Source of the DNA: Apostichopus californicus
Lineage: Eukaryota; Echinodermata; Holothuroidea; Aspidochirotida; Stichopodidae
Direction: 5' to 3'
DNA: 24,835 bases
NCBI GenBank assembly: GCA_020650975.1
Contig: JAIPMN010002761.1
Span: 1 to 24,835, forward strand
Of this stretch, positions 1-12,985 are shown in pieces. Made by a program: the position numbers and the translations under genes. Position 1 is the stretch's first letter; the number at the start of each line of letters is the position of its first letter. The notes beneath the pieces are model-generated. The model was not told where the DNA came from. It saw nothing but the letters and a program-made list of their open reading frames with translations, and did no database searches.

Positions 1-3000
1 TGAATTGAAGAAAGCTGGTCCAGCACTAAAGTACAGAAAAATTACAAGCAATTTTACTGTATAGCCTTGGATTCACTTCCATAGACGGAGTCAATTAAAT
101 ATTTAGACATTTTACACATATTCGCATACCATATGACCCCTAAATATGACCTTTGACTTATTATTTCTGCAAATCCCAAACTACTGTACAAACTACTCTA
201 CCATGACAATGAGCATGCACAGTACCAATGTGTTAACAGAAATCCTACTTATTAGGAGCACGTGAAAATCCTCAATGTGCTTTTATACGTGAATGTTTTA
301 AGTTACATTGTAGCATGAGAACTGTTGAACAAATTGGAATATGTATATATATTCCAATTTCAGTTAATTATTTATCCATGATTTGGTAACAAAAGAGCCT
401 TTTTGAACGCATACTCCTCGAAAATACTTTCAATTAGGTCATGCAGGCTACGGTAGTTATTTATTTGCGATAGCAGGAAATTTAGGAAAATTCTGCCTGT
501 CTTACAGTAGATGAACAAGACACTTGTAAGTTGTTGCAAAGATTCATGATTGATCATGGTGATTGAATTTTGAAAGATGTTTGCTGACCATCAATATATG
601 ATACTTTTCATGTCATATTCAGACTCGCACTTCTCATGCACGGATTGCGTATGGATGACAAAATTTTGCTTTGTCAAAATGCTACATTGTAAAAAAAAAT
701 CAGGAGTTGCTACCCAAACTGGGACAGAGTGGGAGGGTAAGGGGGGGGGGGGAGAGGAGTTGTCGAGCAGTGGGAGCAGATGGTTTGGTGTTTTGTGTGC
801 TTAATATTGCACCTGCCTACAGTTATTCTATATTCTATATAATCCAACTGTCACCAAATAATATTTTATCCTGCAGTGATCCAATTACCGTAGTTGTTAT
901 TTCAGGCAGTCTTTCTGCATCTCACCAGTGCCCTTACATCTCTATACAAATTTTCCCTATGCACTGGGAAGATAATTTGGACAGCCCTTTGGAAGGAATT
1001 CTGCAGGCTTGGATGAGGGCAAACAGAGGCCTTGCCCTGAGTGTGAATGAATACCTACTAGGGAGACAACTTGACCTCTTAACCTGACAGAGATGTCTAC
1101 AGAGGCTTCCAAAGTATTAATGTAAATTCTCCCTTCAAGTGTTCTAAGAGGCAGGAGGGTTTCACTTAAAAAACTGGGTGGAAGTTATCGGGGCAAACAA
1201 CCTGTCCAGCATCTGCGGTATAACTGAAGAACATTTCACATGGTTTTAATTATAGGCCCTATTACATCCTCATGGAGTCGGAGGTTGTCTAATAAAATGA
1301 AACGCAGACAAAAAGGGACCAGAATTATTAAGGGCAAATAAAATTGAAACAAAGTAGGGAAATCTGTACCAAAACATTGACTGTAGCAGTCGATCTTACA
1401 TTACAGGTCCCAGCTGTTTTCCTAAAAGGACTTCACTTAAAAGTTAATCTCTACTGTACAACCAGTTGTAGCTGCTTGGTACATGCAACCACTGTAACCA
1501 GGTTGAATAGCCCCCCCCCCCCCCTCTATCACAAGTTTCCTGAGAATGGTTTTTAAACAAAAGAAGTGAATGTAAGAACTGTAAACATGGAGGTGGTACT
1601 GTACATAGAAGTCTCCTATCATGCCCTGCAAGACACATGTACAACTTGGCAGTGATTTCAACAATTGCACAATATGACATAAGTCCATATCTGTGAATAT
1701 TGATTACTAGAAAATGGATGTGTATTTTATGGAACACAGCAAAAGAAACCAAATGTGCAATTCTGGGCTATAGCAATGAAGTTAGAGCATTCTACTTGAT
1801 GGTATTGGAGAAGGGTTTTTTTTTGTGCAAGTTAAGAACAAGAATTAAAACATAGTTCATACCCATGGCCTTGCAATGAATACATGTACCTCAAAAGCTT
1901 ACATTTCCATTTATATCGTGTTCATACATTTAAGATATTTCGAGGCCCAACTGCTTTAATTGATATCATTCAGATTTGTTATTGCAAGTTACGTTCAAGT
2001 TCACCAAACTGTTAGAAACATTCAACTACCTTTGAAAAATACATTGCAACGTATAGTAGTACCTAATGTTAATGTGGTTTTGAAAAAAAATGACAATTAA
2101 GTTGTAACACAGACATGGGCAAAATTTATGATAGCTATTGCTGTACAATATATCCTTTAAAACTCCCACATACCAGTTTTTGCCAATACTGTAACCGAAA
2201 AGGACTGGACAAAGATATAATTGATTTATTTCATGAGCAATGTATAGTGAACACATGACGACACGTACAGTAGATTTGAAGCATGGAATTCTCAATTTTA
2301 CCTAATCCAAACAGCTTTAATTCACATAATATTTACAGTTTTAAATTTCAAATAAAACGGCAAAAAGAATGCCACTCAATATGTCCCAAGTGATGTTGTG
2401 TCTACACATGTACAACAAAGCACATACTGTTTTTATATACTACATGTACAACAAACGTCCACATGCACAATTCCGCTGGGTATTGGAATTAAATGAAAAG
2501 TGTCATATCTCAGAGCTAATTTCCTGAAATTTCAAATTTATCCTCTCTAGCAAGTAGCAACATCTTCATATGCATTGTATTATCCCAAGTTAACAGTCTT
2601 CTTGATTCAGTAAAGTGGTTGCTGGGTTACCATTAATTGTCAGTCTTATTACCATGGAAACATACAGTATGTTCAAAATGCAATACAATCATAGATGAGA
2701 ATTGCAAATAGACATAATTGACAGCTAAATGTGCTGTAATCCAAGTCCATGAAAATGAGAAACTCTGGTTGCACACTAAGTGTTGATCCTTTGCACTTAA
2801 CATGATATGCCACAACCTAGTGAAATGCTGAAATGTAACTAATTGAAAGAGCAAAACCTCATGGATTTATAATTCTTGATAGGAGAGGAGAAACTAAGAC
2901 TATCAAATACTAGGAACAAATATCAGAGATTAAAGACTGCAGGTTGACAAGTATGCAATCTTGAAAAATAGTCGGGGAAAGGATGATTAAATTTGTAAGA

Positions 3001-5246
3001 CGAACAGATTAAAAACATGTGGGAAATTGAAATTGATTATTTGACCTTCATGGTCTCTCAAAGATAAAGAATCCAATCCACATATTACTGTCATAAATCT
3101 CCTGAAATTAGAACACTAGAAGGCATACTGAAAAAGAAATTATATCACTAAGATAAAAACACTATTTGTCCCCATAGATACATGTATGTTACTACCATGT
3201 AGCAACTGACTAAGATTGCTGATATCCATCACGCTACAGGATATAAAGGAATGTTCCTTTGATAGAAAGAGACACTGTTTCTGGTCGAATTGTTACTCCC
3301 CTGCTTCAACCATGTGTTTATAATCAAATCAAACCTGATGAGAAGGTCCCTCTCAGAAGACTTATCACCAACAGGTTCTTGCATGATTGAGCATTAACGC
3401 TAATGACATGTTTGCCTTCAGGCATATGAATGCCTACAGGCTACCAATCCTTAAAACATCAGTGAAATGTGCTATCCTGATCAAACAGTTACTGTACAGT
3501 ATGATGTTCTGATATATAAATCATCAAGCATGGTTGCAAAGAGGATAAATCAAATTTAACCAAAGATTGCTTCCATGTTCATTGTACAGAAGAAAGGGAG
3601 AGCCTGGCCGTTCTGAAGGAGAAAATTCTCAGTTAGTACAGTACAGGAGTACAGAATTCAACAACTAGTTTACGTCATGAATGAAGGCTGCATTGAGCCA
3701 AAAGAAGACATACTGTATGTTCCTTTTTTCATAATAAATAATCAATACTGATTTAAGATATTTGATATTATTATTTCTCTTTTATTCCCGAGTTATCTTG
3801 TTCTTGAATGCATGAGTGTATGTTAACTTCAATAAAATGGACTTCTAAGAGTTATAATTGTATTCTTGCTTAGTTGAATAGATGTTTGTGGTAATAATAC
3901 CATCATTTAACTTTAGACAAATTTAGGCAACATTTTTGTCCTGATATGTATTTTAGTCCAAGAAAAAAAGTACACTTGGAATGCTAGTAATTTTTCTACA
4001 GTTAATTCCAGTTTTCAAGATATTTAGGTTTAAAAAATGCTAAACCTCTAGAGTGCTCCTTTAAAGTTGAATCAATGATGATGTTGGCTCCTCAGTGCAG
4101 GCATACTCTATAAGCTAATTTTAATCAATTGTTTTATTAACTCAACCAAACTGTGTGTTTTTAACTTTATATTAAGCCAAGTGAGTACACCTAGATGAAA
4201 AACATCATATGTTCTTGAGAAATTTTATAATGCATTGTGAGTTGAAAACATCTTAATATTTCAAGCCATAAATATTGTTTTTTCTATTAATTATTGAATT
4301 GCATCTGAGGAATTGAGCTAATTTTCTGTATAGTTCAGCCACTTTGATTGATGAGCTTCAGATGTTATTAAAAGCAGTATAGATATTTACAACCTGGACT
4401 GGATTGAAGTGTTCAGTTGTTGGTCTATTATGTATCAAAATCAATGTTTTGCCGAAATTAACCTTAAAGTTGATGAAATTAAGAGAAGCAAAAAGCAGTT
4501 GCATGCTTTTAAGTTCACTATACACATCTCATGTCATTGTTTTCCATTTACCACCAAATTCTCTGAAGAAAAAAAGTTCAATGAACATTGTGTAGGGGCA
4601 CTACATATTGTTTCTTGCTAGTTTCTTGTTGGTTTGTTGGTTAGACCTTCAAGATATAAAAAAAAATAATGTTGCAAACTGTGCGTCCAGAATATAGCTG
4701 GGCCAAAACTATTCATGTAGGGCCTTGGTCTAGCAAAATTTTCATTGAGATTGAACAAATCTTCAGGTAGGCCTACATGTAATAATACCTGGGCCCTAAA
4801 TCATGATAGCACAATTAGGCTTGGTAGCCTAGACTATTTCTGGACTGAATGTAAATTAGACTAGCCTACGTGTTCTTTTCAGAATCAAATATAAAAACTA
4901 CAGGCTTGACTTGTAAGTTGTACAGCACTGCAGTAACCAATTGGCTTAGGCCGTTGTAACTTTAGACCTAGGCTATAGGCCTACACTATGGTAATATTTA
5001 TTAGTACTTGTACCGGCTGTTGGCCTTGGGCTGATTAGACTCTTGTGATAACCGAAGTGTTGCTGTAGCTCATATTTGTAAAAATATTTCGCTCACAATG
5101 TTCATTGTTAGATAACTTGATATCTTAAGGTATTGCAATAACATACTCTTGTCTAAATTAAACCATGGAATGTCAACACAACAGTCCTTATCGGTTCAGA
5201 TGACTGTATACATACATGCTAGCCAACTCAACTCTACTTGACTTAC
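1..5246. other. No recognisable gene; presumed intron or intergenic DNA
   Basis: AT-rich sequence with many short palindromic words such as tacatgta and ctgtac. The open frames are short and unlike known proteins. The best is a plus-strand frame ending at 1087 that contains PLEGILQAWMRANRGLALSV, which I cannot place. If the minus-strand exon at 5247-5325 is real, this region is largely its first intron. Long homopolymers occur at 741-752 (G12) and 1511-1524 (C14). A cluster of taggcct words lies around 4770-4985. Confidence 0.5.
331..360. repeat. 12-bp perfect inverted repeat with 6-bp loop
   Basis: AAATTGGAATAT at 331-342 and its inverse complement ATATTCCAATTT at 349-360. Possible hairpin of unknown role. 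Confidence 0.85.
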
Positions 5247-5325
5247 CTCCGCTCGATTCCTTCACGGATAGTATCCAGAAAAGGCTAAAAATTATAATCC
5301 GCATTACAAATCTCATTCTCAACAT
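5247..5325 (-). CDS. Probable first coding exon of an unidentified secreted or membrane protein (signal peptide)
   Basis: The ATG at 5325-5323 opens a 26-codon frame, MLRMRFVMRIIIFSLFWILS then VKESSG, ending at a perfect donor, GGAG|GTAAGT (GT at 5246-5245), with one base of the next codon. The peptide has a basic start (R3, R5, R9) and a hydrophobic core of about 12 residues, as in a signal peptide. A single exon ending in phase 1 just after the signal peptide is a common layout in secreted and membrane proteins. An in-frame TGA lies two codons upstream of the ATG, so this is the first ATG in the frame. I could not find the next exon between 1 and 5240, so the protein is unknown. Confidence 0.45.
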
Positions 5326-5357
5326 ATTTCACCAGTATTAAAGAGATCCAGTCCACC

Positions 5358-5365
5358 ATTTTATA
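5358..5365 (-). promoter_or_regulatory. TATA-like box upstream of the signal-peptide exon
   Basis: TATAAAAT reads on the minus strand in the context CAGTATAAAATGG, 32 bases before the candidate ATG. A start about 30 nt downstream would leave a 5' leader of only about 10 nt, which is short. Either the box is incidental or transcription starts elsewhere. Confidence 0.3.
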
Positions 5366-5439
5366 CTGAGCGGACTGAGAAATAATCGCAGAACGATATC
5401 GTCCTTTTTATTCCGATACACACCTCTTTCACTAGTATG

Positions 5440-5600
5440 TCAAACTTCAATGTGTAAAGCACGCACCGCGGCCGAACAATTACCGTGCGGCTTATCGTGG
5501 AAACTTATTATTTCAAAACTTAGGCCAGACGACGTACCCATACGTTCACCAAAAGTTAATTTACCCATCGGTCGGTGGGCGGGGTTTAATCAATTGTGGT
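5440..5600 (-). promoter_or_regulatory. CpG-richer block with a GC box, possible promoter
   Basis: CpG dinucleotides cluster here (gcacgcaccgcggccg, gacgacgt, catcggtcggtgg), in contrast to the CpG-poor DNA on both sides. A GC-box word, GGGCGGGG, lies at 5577-5584. It sits just upstream of the minus-strand signal-peptide exon, which fits a promoter. It could also serve a plus-strand transcript, but no convincing plus-strand first exon was seen. Confidence 0.4.
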
Positions 5601-8600
5601 GGATGATTAATTCAATCAAATTTTCAGTGAAGAAAGTAGTAATAATATAATGGAGTACGAGGTGACAGTGTGCTACCACAGGTTATGAAAAGGTTTCTAC
5701 TTTTATCGTGAATAAGAAGAAATATGCGATACAGGGTAAAGAAATAAAGGGTGAGGAAACTATTACTCTAATATTGTGTCAAAGAACTCGAAATGGGTGT
5801 CGATACAGTAAATATCCATCACTGAATATTCATATTGTACCAAATGCACATAGCACAACAATGTACATTGTTTATTTCTGTCCATGGTATTGCGTAATGT
5901 TCACTAGCGCAGATTTAGTATGGAAAGGAAAAGACCCAGAATATGCCATTTGCTGGAGGAGTTCGTAAAAGTACCAAGTGCCACAACATTCTCGAAGTTA
6001 CTAATGTGCGTATGAGTTATTGATCTTACCTTCACATGTAAAACAACATACTCTTTCGTTCTTCAAAATTTTGCAAATTTTGTCAAATAACAGATTATAG
6101 TGATACTAATGTTAAGCTCGCAAAAATATGTACAACACCAATAAACACCAATGTTTCCATGTTAAATGGTTATTTACATTCGATGCCCGATTGTAGTGTT
6201 AACGAAACACAACAGTCCACTTAAAATGAAACTATGAAATGTAGTTCATATATTTCAAGTTACCTCGTAGACTGGAGCATGGTATCAAATATCCCAAACA
6301 GGATCATAATTTGGGGGTCAATATGGGTATGATTTTAAAAATGGGATAGGGGCGAAAAGGGCACAACAATATTTTACCTTGTCTATGGGAGATATTTCCA
6401 GGGTCACCACTGTCATTGATGCTAATGGACGACAAGGGAAGGGGTGGGAGAGGACGGAAGGCTAGGCTTATCTGGGGAGCAAGTCCAGAAAGTTAGTAAA
6501 TTGTGATAGTTTTGTTGCTAGATAGCTCTCCTTCAGCTTGATAATGTGAAAGGAACATGTTTGCTCATATCAAATATTTTGCAATATTGATTTCCTTCCT
6601 TTGAAAGGATTAATAGGAAACTTCCATCAGAGATACATCATGAATGAATTATTCAGTTGAAGGTAAATCTACCCAACCTTCATCCCCACCCATCCAATTA
6701 TCCACACCCTCACTAGGAAATATTGATCTAACACAGGCATGAGAAAAGTGAGGTATGAGATCAGTAGTGTAAATAATCATGGGTAGAGAACCCATATTCT
6801 TCCTTCAAGTTCAAAACAGGAAAGAAAATAAATAACTTGGATACATATATTTTTGTTTTTTTTTCTCTTTATTCATTTCAAGACCAACTCACTTCTTCTT
6901 ACATCTTTTGCAAGCAATGAAAATTTGACAAGTTTCTGACAATTTATCCAAAAATTAAAGGAAAAAAAGAAAGAAAAAAACGTCAGGTTTTTAAACCTTT
7001 GATACATTTCTTTAAGAAGACACATTGGAAGAGATCTGGAATTGTGCAAAATGCCATGGAATCTCTGGTTATAACCATTCAGGTTAATACTAATATTTGC
7101 AATTTAATTAATAAACATATAACATTTGAATATTCATGACACTACACAGAATGCTCTCCATTGTCAAAATAATTTGGAAAATTGCTCAATTGTTGTATCC
7201 TTAGACCATTATCTGTGGTAATCATGATAATCGGAAAAAGGAAAAAAATGGTAATAATCACACAAATAACATAAGTTTTTCCATTTAATTTAAAAAGCAT
7301 ACAACACATAAAATGTTATGTGTTTACAGCAAAACAAACACAAAATGAAAAGGCAAAAAATTGCCTGTTATTGAAACAAGAAAAATGAATTTTTGAAGTG
7401 TTAAATTCTTTGTTTCTTAACAAACTGTCACATATTGGAAATTTCGGTGACACTCTCCTACAATAGCCTATCTCTCCAACTCTTCAAGACAATATCCCAA
7501 AAGTTTGTTTCTGTTATCATAATTTTGTATAAATAATGGAATGATAGACATTAGGTAAACAAGTACTTCAATAAACAACAAATGTTAACTGGCTGTACCA
7601 TCAAACTTGATTACTGAAAACAAGACCAAAAAAACAATGAAAAAACATCAAAATGTAGGGAAAAAAGCAACAACCCCACCCCCTTCTCCCAACGACAAAG
7701 ATATTCAAATACGGAAGAAAACGATTATAAGATCAACTTCAATTGCACCATGCAGACCCACTGGAAAGTACAACATGTTATAAGTACTTTCTGATAAGCG
7801 ATTAAATGTTTAAGATTGTGAAACTTTGGGTGCAGATTGCTGGCCAATTAATAAAATGAAACTGCTCCATTGCTGTTTCGTTTTCGAGTCCAGCTACTTG
7901 TATCCGAAGGGTCTTCTCCCCTGTAGGTGGTCTATAAGTCAAGTTTGTTTTTGCTGATTAGTTGGTTTAACACTTACATTCTCCCTTCACAAACAAATTT
8001 CTAATGTTCTTCAACCTATGAATTCTACTTCTCTTCACCAAGTGAATTCTACCCCTCATATCAGATTGTGTTTCTAATGTTAGTTTTTGTTTTCAAAAAA
8101 GAATTCTCTCTCCGCAAGTGAATTTACAACATCGTTCACATTCCATGGCTGCTTCTCTTTTGTCACAGACCCTCTGAGTTAGGGAGCAGTCTGTTTGCAT
8201 AATTCATGAAATTGTGAACATTTTGGAGACACAATATAGTTCCTAGTATGTTAATTAAAGGTAAGTGTGAACAGACCAAGGGTGTTTGATCGTCTACAGC
8301 GGCAAGAGAAAAACATTACTTAATAGAGCGAACGACCCAACAGATTCAAAATACCAACTCAAGCTAGCAGGGGAAATTGTGCAGGGTAAAACAAAGGGGT
8401 GTTCAACCGTAATGCATTAAATTAACGGTTTGCATACCAGATTAGTGCAAATTAAGGAACATTCATTTTCAGGCCAAATTGCAATATTTTGCAAGCCAGA
8501 TTTGGCCCAGAGGCCACCAAAAGAGAACCCATGGCCTACACCATATCATTACTTTTTTGCCTCTAATGTATCAAAATCTCTGCAGGGGAGATCAGAGGAA

Positions 8601-11600
8601 TGGATTGGAAATAAACAATCTCAAATGAATAGTTACTGCATATTATTATCTTAGCAGTCTTTATCCTCACTCCACCTTGATACATATTTGCTGCTGTGTA
8701 TTACCGAACTAAATAGTAATATACATAGTGGAAAAAGTAAGTATGCCAAATGGTCGTGAAAACATCCGGTTATAAAAGTCCCCGGTATTTCATCATTTCT
8801 CTCAAGACAGACTCCCGACTTTATGTCATGTAGGCAATTTTGAAGGGGAATAAAATTAAGTTTGAATATGTAGAAGATTAATTAAACAAATAACCAGCAG
8901 GCCCATGGAACAAAAATTACAAAAAGGTAATTAAAAGCCAGCCAAAGTACAATTTGGTTATTTTTTTTTGTTAAAGTTAGTAGTCAACATTGTGTCTCTA
9001 CTCTTGTTTCATAATTACATGACTGGTTATAGTTAGTACTAAGTACAGTCCAAGAAGGAACCAAAATTTTGCAAGTACTTGCTTTCTTGCAATTCATAGG
9101 AAAAACAAGGATCTGACTAATTAGAGTGCACTTTCAAACAAGGTTTCTCTTTCTTCATAAACAAAATACCATATTTCTTGTGCGTCTCCTGAGCGGCACA
9201 GTACTCTTGCATCCTTGGACAAAATTCTGCCAGAGAAATTAAACATTTCAAAATGTTTTCTGTTATTTCTAAAACACAGATTTCATTTAACAAAATGCAT
9301 CAATTTAAACATTATTTCAAAATGAGTTCCAAATTTTGTTTTTCATAAATTGGTGAAATTAAATCCAGATTAATACTATAATTTGTTTGCAGCTGAATCA
9401 CTTAAGATATCAATTCACTTATCACACATTCTATTGTCTTCTATGAAAGTTTGACTTCGCTCTAATCTCCTAAATTTCCATCGGCTTGTATAATGCCAAA
9501 TATTTGTCATAAATAAATAATCTCTTGCAGTCCTATGACTGCTTTCTTTATCTGGGAACATGAGGTAATGTTCAATACGTTGGATAAAACTCTTTAATCA
9601 AGGCAACTGGTATATGAATAATACTCTTGAGTAAGGATAGCTATTTCTCTCACAAGTTCAACTACAATGTCCTTTCTATGTAGATACTTCTAAAGCAACA
9701 CTATGTGATCTCTTAATAATAATTTACAGCCATAGAGACCAAACCTCTTTAACAGCCTTAATCCCCTAATTCTCTCCATGTGCTCCTACCCCCACCCCCA
9801 TTCCCACGCCATCTTCTTCCTGCTTTGCCCTCTTGCTTTCCCCTGTCAAGGGGTAGACAGCTACACGCACACAGGTAACATATTGACACTTACCCTAAGG
9901 TCTAGCGTTTTGGTACCCTCTGCTCGGATATTTACTTTCTTGGTCAACAAACAGAATAATGAATATAAATTCTAGATTGAAAACATGTGACAACTAAAAA
10001 GTCACCCAGTTGGGACAACTATTTCTATACTGTACTTTTATGTCCTTTATTTTACCTTATTTATTGAATATCTTGTTTTCTATCAGAGAAAGGTTAGGAA
10101 CTGTTCATACTGTCAGTACAAGTGGTTTGAAGCAGGATATGGGAGGACAGTATAGCGTGGTACTAGCTTTAGAGAATTATCCCAACTGGTTAATTTTGGA
10201 CCCTAGCTATATTGATCTGAATATTTATGTTTCAAGTTTAGCATACTGAATATTCAGTGCAACATTGGCCCTGTTCATATCACATGATAATGCACCAATT
10301 CAACATCATGATGCAAAAGATCTAAAGAAGAAGAAAAAACTTTAATTTGTAGTTTTTCTTATACATTTGCAACTGCTCCATAATCCATATACATTGCATA
10401 ACAAAATGAAATCTATCAGAGAATATCTTAACTCCAAGGGTATTATTCTCAAATGGAATCTCCAACGTCTGCTTTTTCATTTTCTGACTATCAATTAAAT
10501 TCAAACCTGTTCCTAAAGATTCCAGCACAAACCAAAGATATTGTGTATTTCTATCTTAGCTAAGGATTTAGAGTTTCAAAACATTTAAATCAAGCACCTT
10601 TAGGCAACAAATAGACGTAACAATTTTGTACAAAAAGTATTGGAAAAACGGCACAAGAAAAATTTGTCCCAGTTTTATCCGTTTCAAGAACCAGCACTGA
10701 TTGGCATAAGAATCACTCTTGGTCTCTTTACATTTGAAGTATTTCTTGGTACTTAACTCAAACATTTGGCATTCAAAAAGGATTAGATCATGGTCTCTAC
10801 CTCTATCGAACCAATATGAAGAAAAGGATTAAATATTATATTAAGTTATATTTTCATGGTTATCTTTAGAACAAAACCTTTCTAAGGTTCAACATATCCC
10901 ATTCACTAAATCCTTTGAATATGCATGCAGCTGTTTCTTCCATCATGATGCAGTAAACATGTAGCTTAAATAACCTGAATATTACATAATAATTATTATT
11001 GAGGTTCCCCCAATATGAAAACGTAATTGATCAATAAATAGTTAAATTTTTGTCTCTGCTTTTCCTACCTATTTACGTTTTTGTTTGTGTGTGTGTGTTT
11101 GTGTGCGCTTTGCTATGGCTTGTCTCAAACTCAAGCGGACATTTTGAACCCATAAATGCATCCGAGGATACATATCAATTTGTAGATATTGAAACTGGTA
11201 TACCACTGCACCCCTCTTCCACCCTACAAGATCTAAAACAAGAACAAACGAAAACCCAGAATGACCACATAGTTTCCTCCCTAACAAATCAGATATTAAT
11301 ACTTTTTTTTCACACACTATTTAAAAGCAAACTTAAAACACAAAAAAAAAGAAAAAAGATGAAATGTCTCACCAAAGGAAACATGAAAGTCATTAAACAG
11401 GAGTTAATAAATGCAATACCCTTAGATAATCCCAAGCAAATTTGATGTTTGAAGTTAGACAGCTGTGTGTTACGGCTCACAGAGACCGACTATTATATTA
11501 AGTATATAACTGGTACCAGCTAAATTGTAAACAGTTAATGATCCCCTCCACTCAGCATTCTTCAGTGATAACTTTGGAAGTAGCAGACAGCATCGCCAGT

Positions 11601-12240
11601 TGGCAATTGGTGAGAGTGACATAACAGCAGTACAATGCATGCTGGGAAGATTTAAAAGCTTAGGCAGGCCTATGGTCACAGCATAGTGGCAAATATTTAG
11701 GTATTGAAAGTTATGTTTATGTACCATTTGGGGCTGTTGGGGGTCATAGGTCATGAAAGAAATAAACTAATGGGATCCATTTTGATTGTTCTTGTTAAAA
11801 CCAGCCTTTGGATGTACTTCTTAACTTTTGACCTTAAACTCAAAAGGTGTATATCCCACTTGCATATGTAAAGGACTCTGTTTACTGTTTTCCACATCTG
11901 ACTTAAATAATCTCTGGAACAGGGCACCTGGTACCAGCCTGAGTGTGTTTCTTTGTTGTGTGAAATAATAATAATAACTGAAACAGCACATCAAAACTGT
12001 TGCTGCCATATAAGAAAAATTTTGAATTATTTCATGCCAATGATGATAAACATCAACTTAAAAACTGTGTCCTTTCTGTGTTACAAAATAGTCATTTCAG
12101 TGATCTTATTGGCCAATATCAGAAGTCTTGGTTTGCAAAAGAGAAAACCAGGAATAAAAATATTCTTACTTTGCTAAAACAAAACTGCATATTAGTATGG
12201 AAATATTCAATAGCATATAATTATAGTCTATAGTACTTAC
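5601..12240. other. No convincing gene in this long AT-rich stretch
   Basis: All open frames are short. The longest, on the plus strand at 11050-11445 (131 codons), starts in a GT microsatellite and has no recognisable domain. AATAAA words on the minus strand at 10065-10060, 10051-10046 and 6873-6868 could be distal poly(A) signals of ELL or of a gene not recognised here. A GTAAGA donor-like site on the minus strand near 6028 lacks a good acceptor. I see no tRNA or rRNA. Confidence 0.5.
11083..11106. repeat. GT microsatellite
   Basis: Short run of GT with TTT interruptions. Confidence 0.8.
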
Positions 12241-12435
12241 AGACCACTTGATTCCTCCAGTCTTTGTTCAAGTTGATCACCCTCATTTATACTTTCTCTT
12301 TGTTCTGACTTCACTGACACTATCACATGTACATTCAGCATCCAACTGATTATCAACTTTAACAAGCCGTCTGAAATCGTTTAACTCAATCTTAAACAAG
12401 AACGGGTTTTCAACTTGAATCGCTTGAGATATATC
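12241..12435 (-). pseudogene. Exon-like stretch with a frame conflict (possible decayed or unrecognised exon)
   Basis: On the minus strand an acceptor-like TTTTTGTCAG precedes 12435 and a perfect GTAAGT donor follows 12241. Frame A reads DISQAIQVENPFLFKIELND then FRRLVKVDNQLDAECTCDSV, and stops (TGA at 12285-12283). A second frame then reads VKSEQRESINEGDQLEQRLE up to ESSG and the donor. Both halves look protein-like and would form one exon after a single-base shift near GTGTCAGTGAAG. I recognise no family. It lies beyond the ELL stop, so it would belong to another gene or to a remnant. Chance is a real alternative. Confidence 0.25.
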
Positions 12436-12985
12436 CTGACAAAAATCCAATTTGCATGATTCAATGCAAAATTGTGGGAATAACTGATAAGTAAGGAGGG
12501 AGGGGAACTTTACCTACCCCCTTGTCTCCTCTTTCAACCCCCTGTCCCATCCCCTCTTCTCAACTCCAACTGAATATATTTCACAGTAATTCTGGATGTC
12601 TAGCAAAAACCCATACCTTTTATCCTCTACAGAAATACTTTTGAAATTTTGAAGTTAAGTCGAAGGGAATCCTTCAAGTACTTTTCACAGTTAACATTCT
12701 GATAGACTCCAATACTACTAATTAATAAAAAATAATCATAATAATGATAATAATAATGCACATATGCCAAAAATCAAAGCTTTGTTCCAGATGGATAAGA
12801 AACTAAAAAGAGGTTGATAAGCAATCCACCTCCTAACTTTTGATCCAGAGTTGAAACCAAGATAAGAGCTCACAACCACAGATAACTAACTCTCTCAATA
12901 TTTTGGTCAGGCACAAGACTAGAAAACTTGGTATGTGACCTAATATTGTAACTGCAGCATCATAATGCACTCAATGGTTTAGAGA
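12436..12985. other. Non-coding AT-rich spacer
   Basis: Nothing gene-like. It contains a loose TAA/ATA-type simple repeat (about 12719-12758) and a pyrimidine-rich patch (about 12515-12560). Confidence 0.5.

Noticed and set aside
671..1087. Plus-strand frame ending in PLEGILQAWMRANRGLALSV and NEYLLGRQLDLLT
   Set aside because: The second half looks somewhat protein-like, but the first half is a poly-G low-complexity stretch. I recognise no family, and the opposite strand is also partly open.
3829..4070. Possible second MITE with ends taaaatggacttctaagag and ctctagagtgctcctttaa
   Set aside because: The ends match only loosely with gaps, and no convincing target duplication is present.
6029..6097. 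Minus-strand mini-exon ending CCFTCEG at a GTAAGA donor
   Set aside because: No pyrimidine-rich acceptor, only about 23 codons, no ATG and no partner exons found.
11050..11445. 131-codon plus-strand open frame, the longest outside ELL exons except ELL read-through
   Set aside because: It begins in a GT microsatellite, ends in Lys-rich low-complexity sequence, and shows no domain or splice signals.
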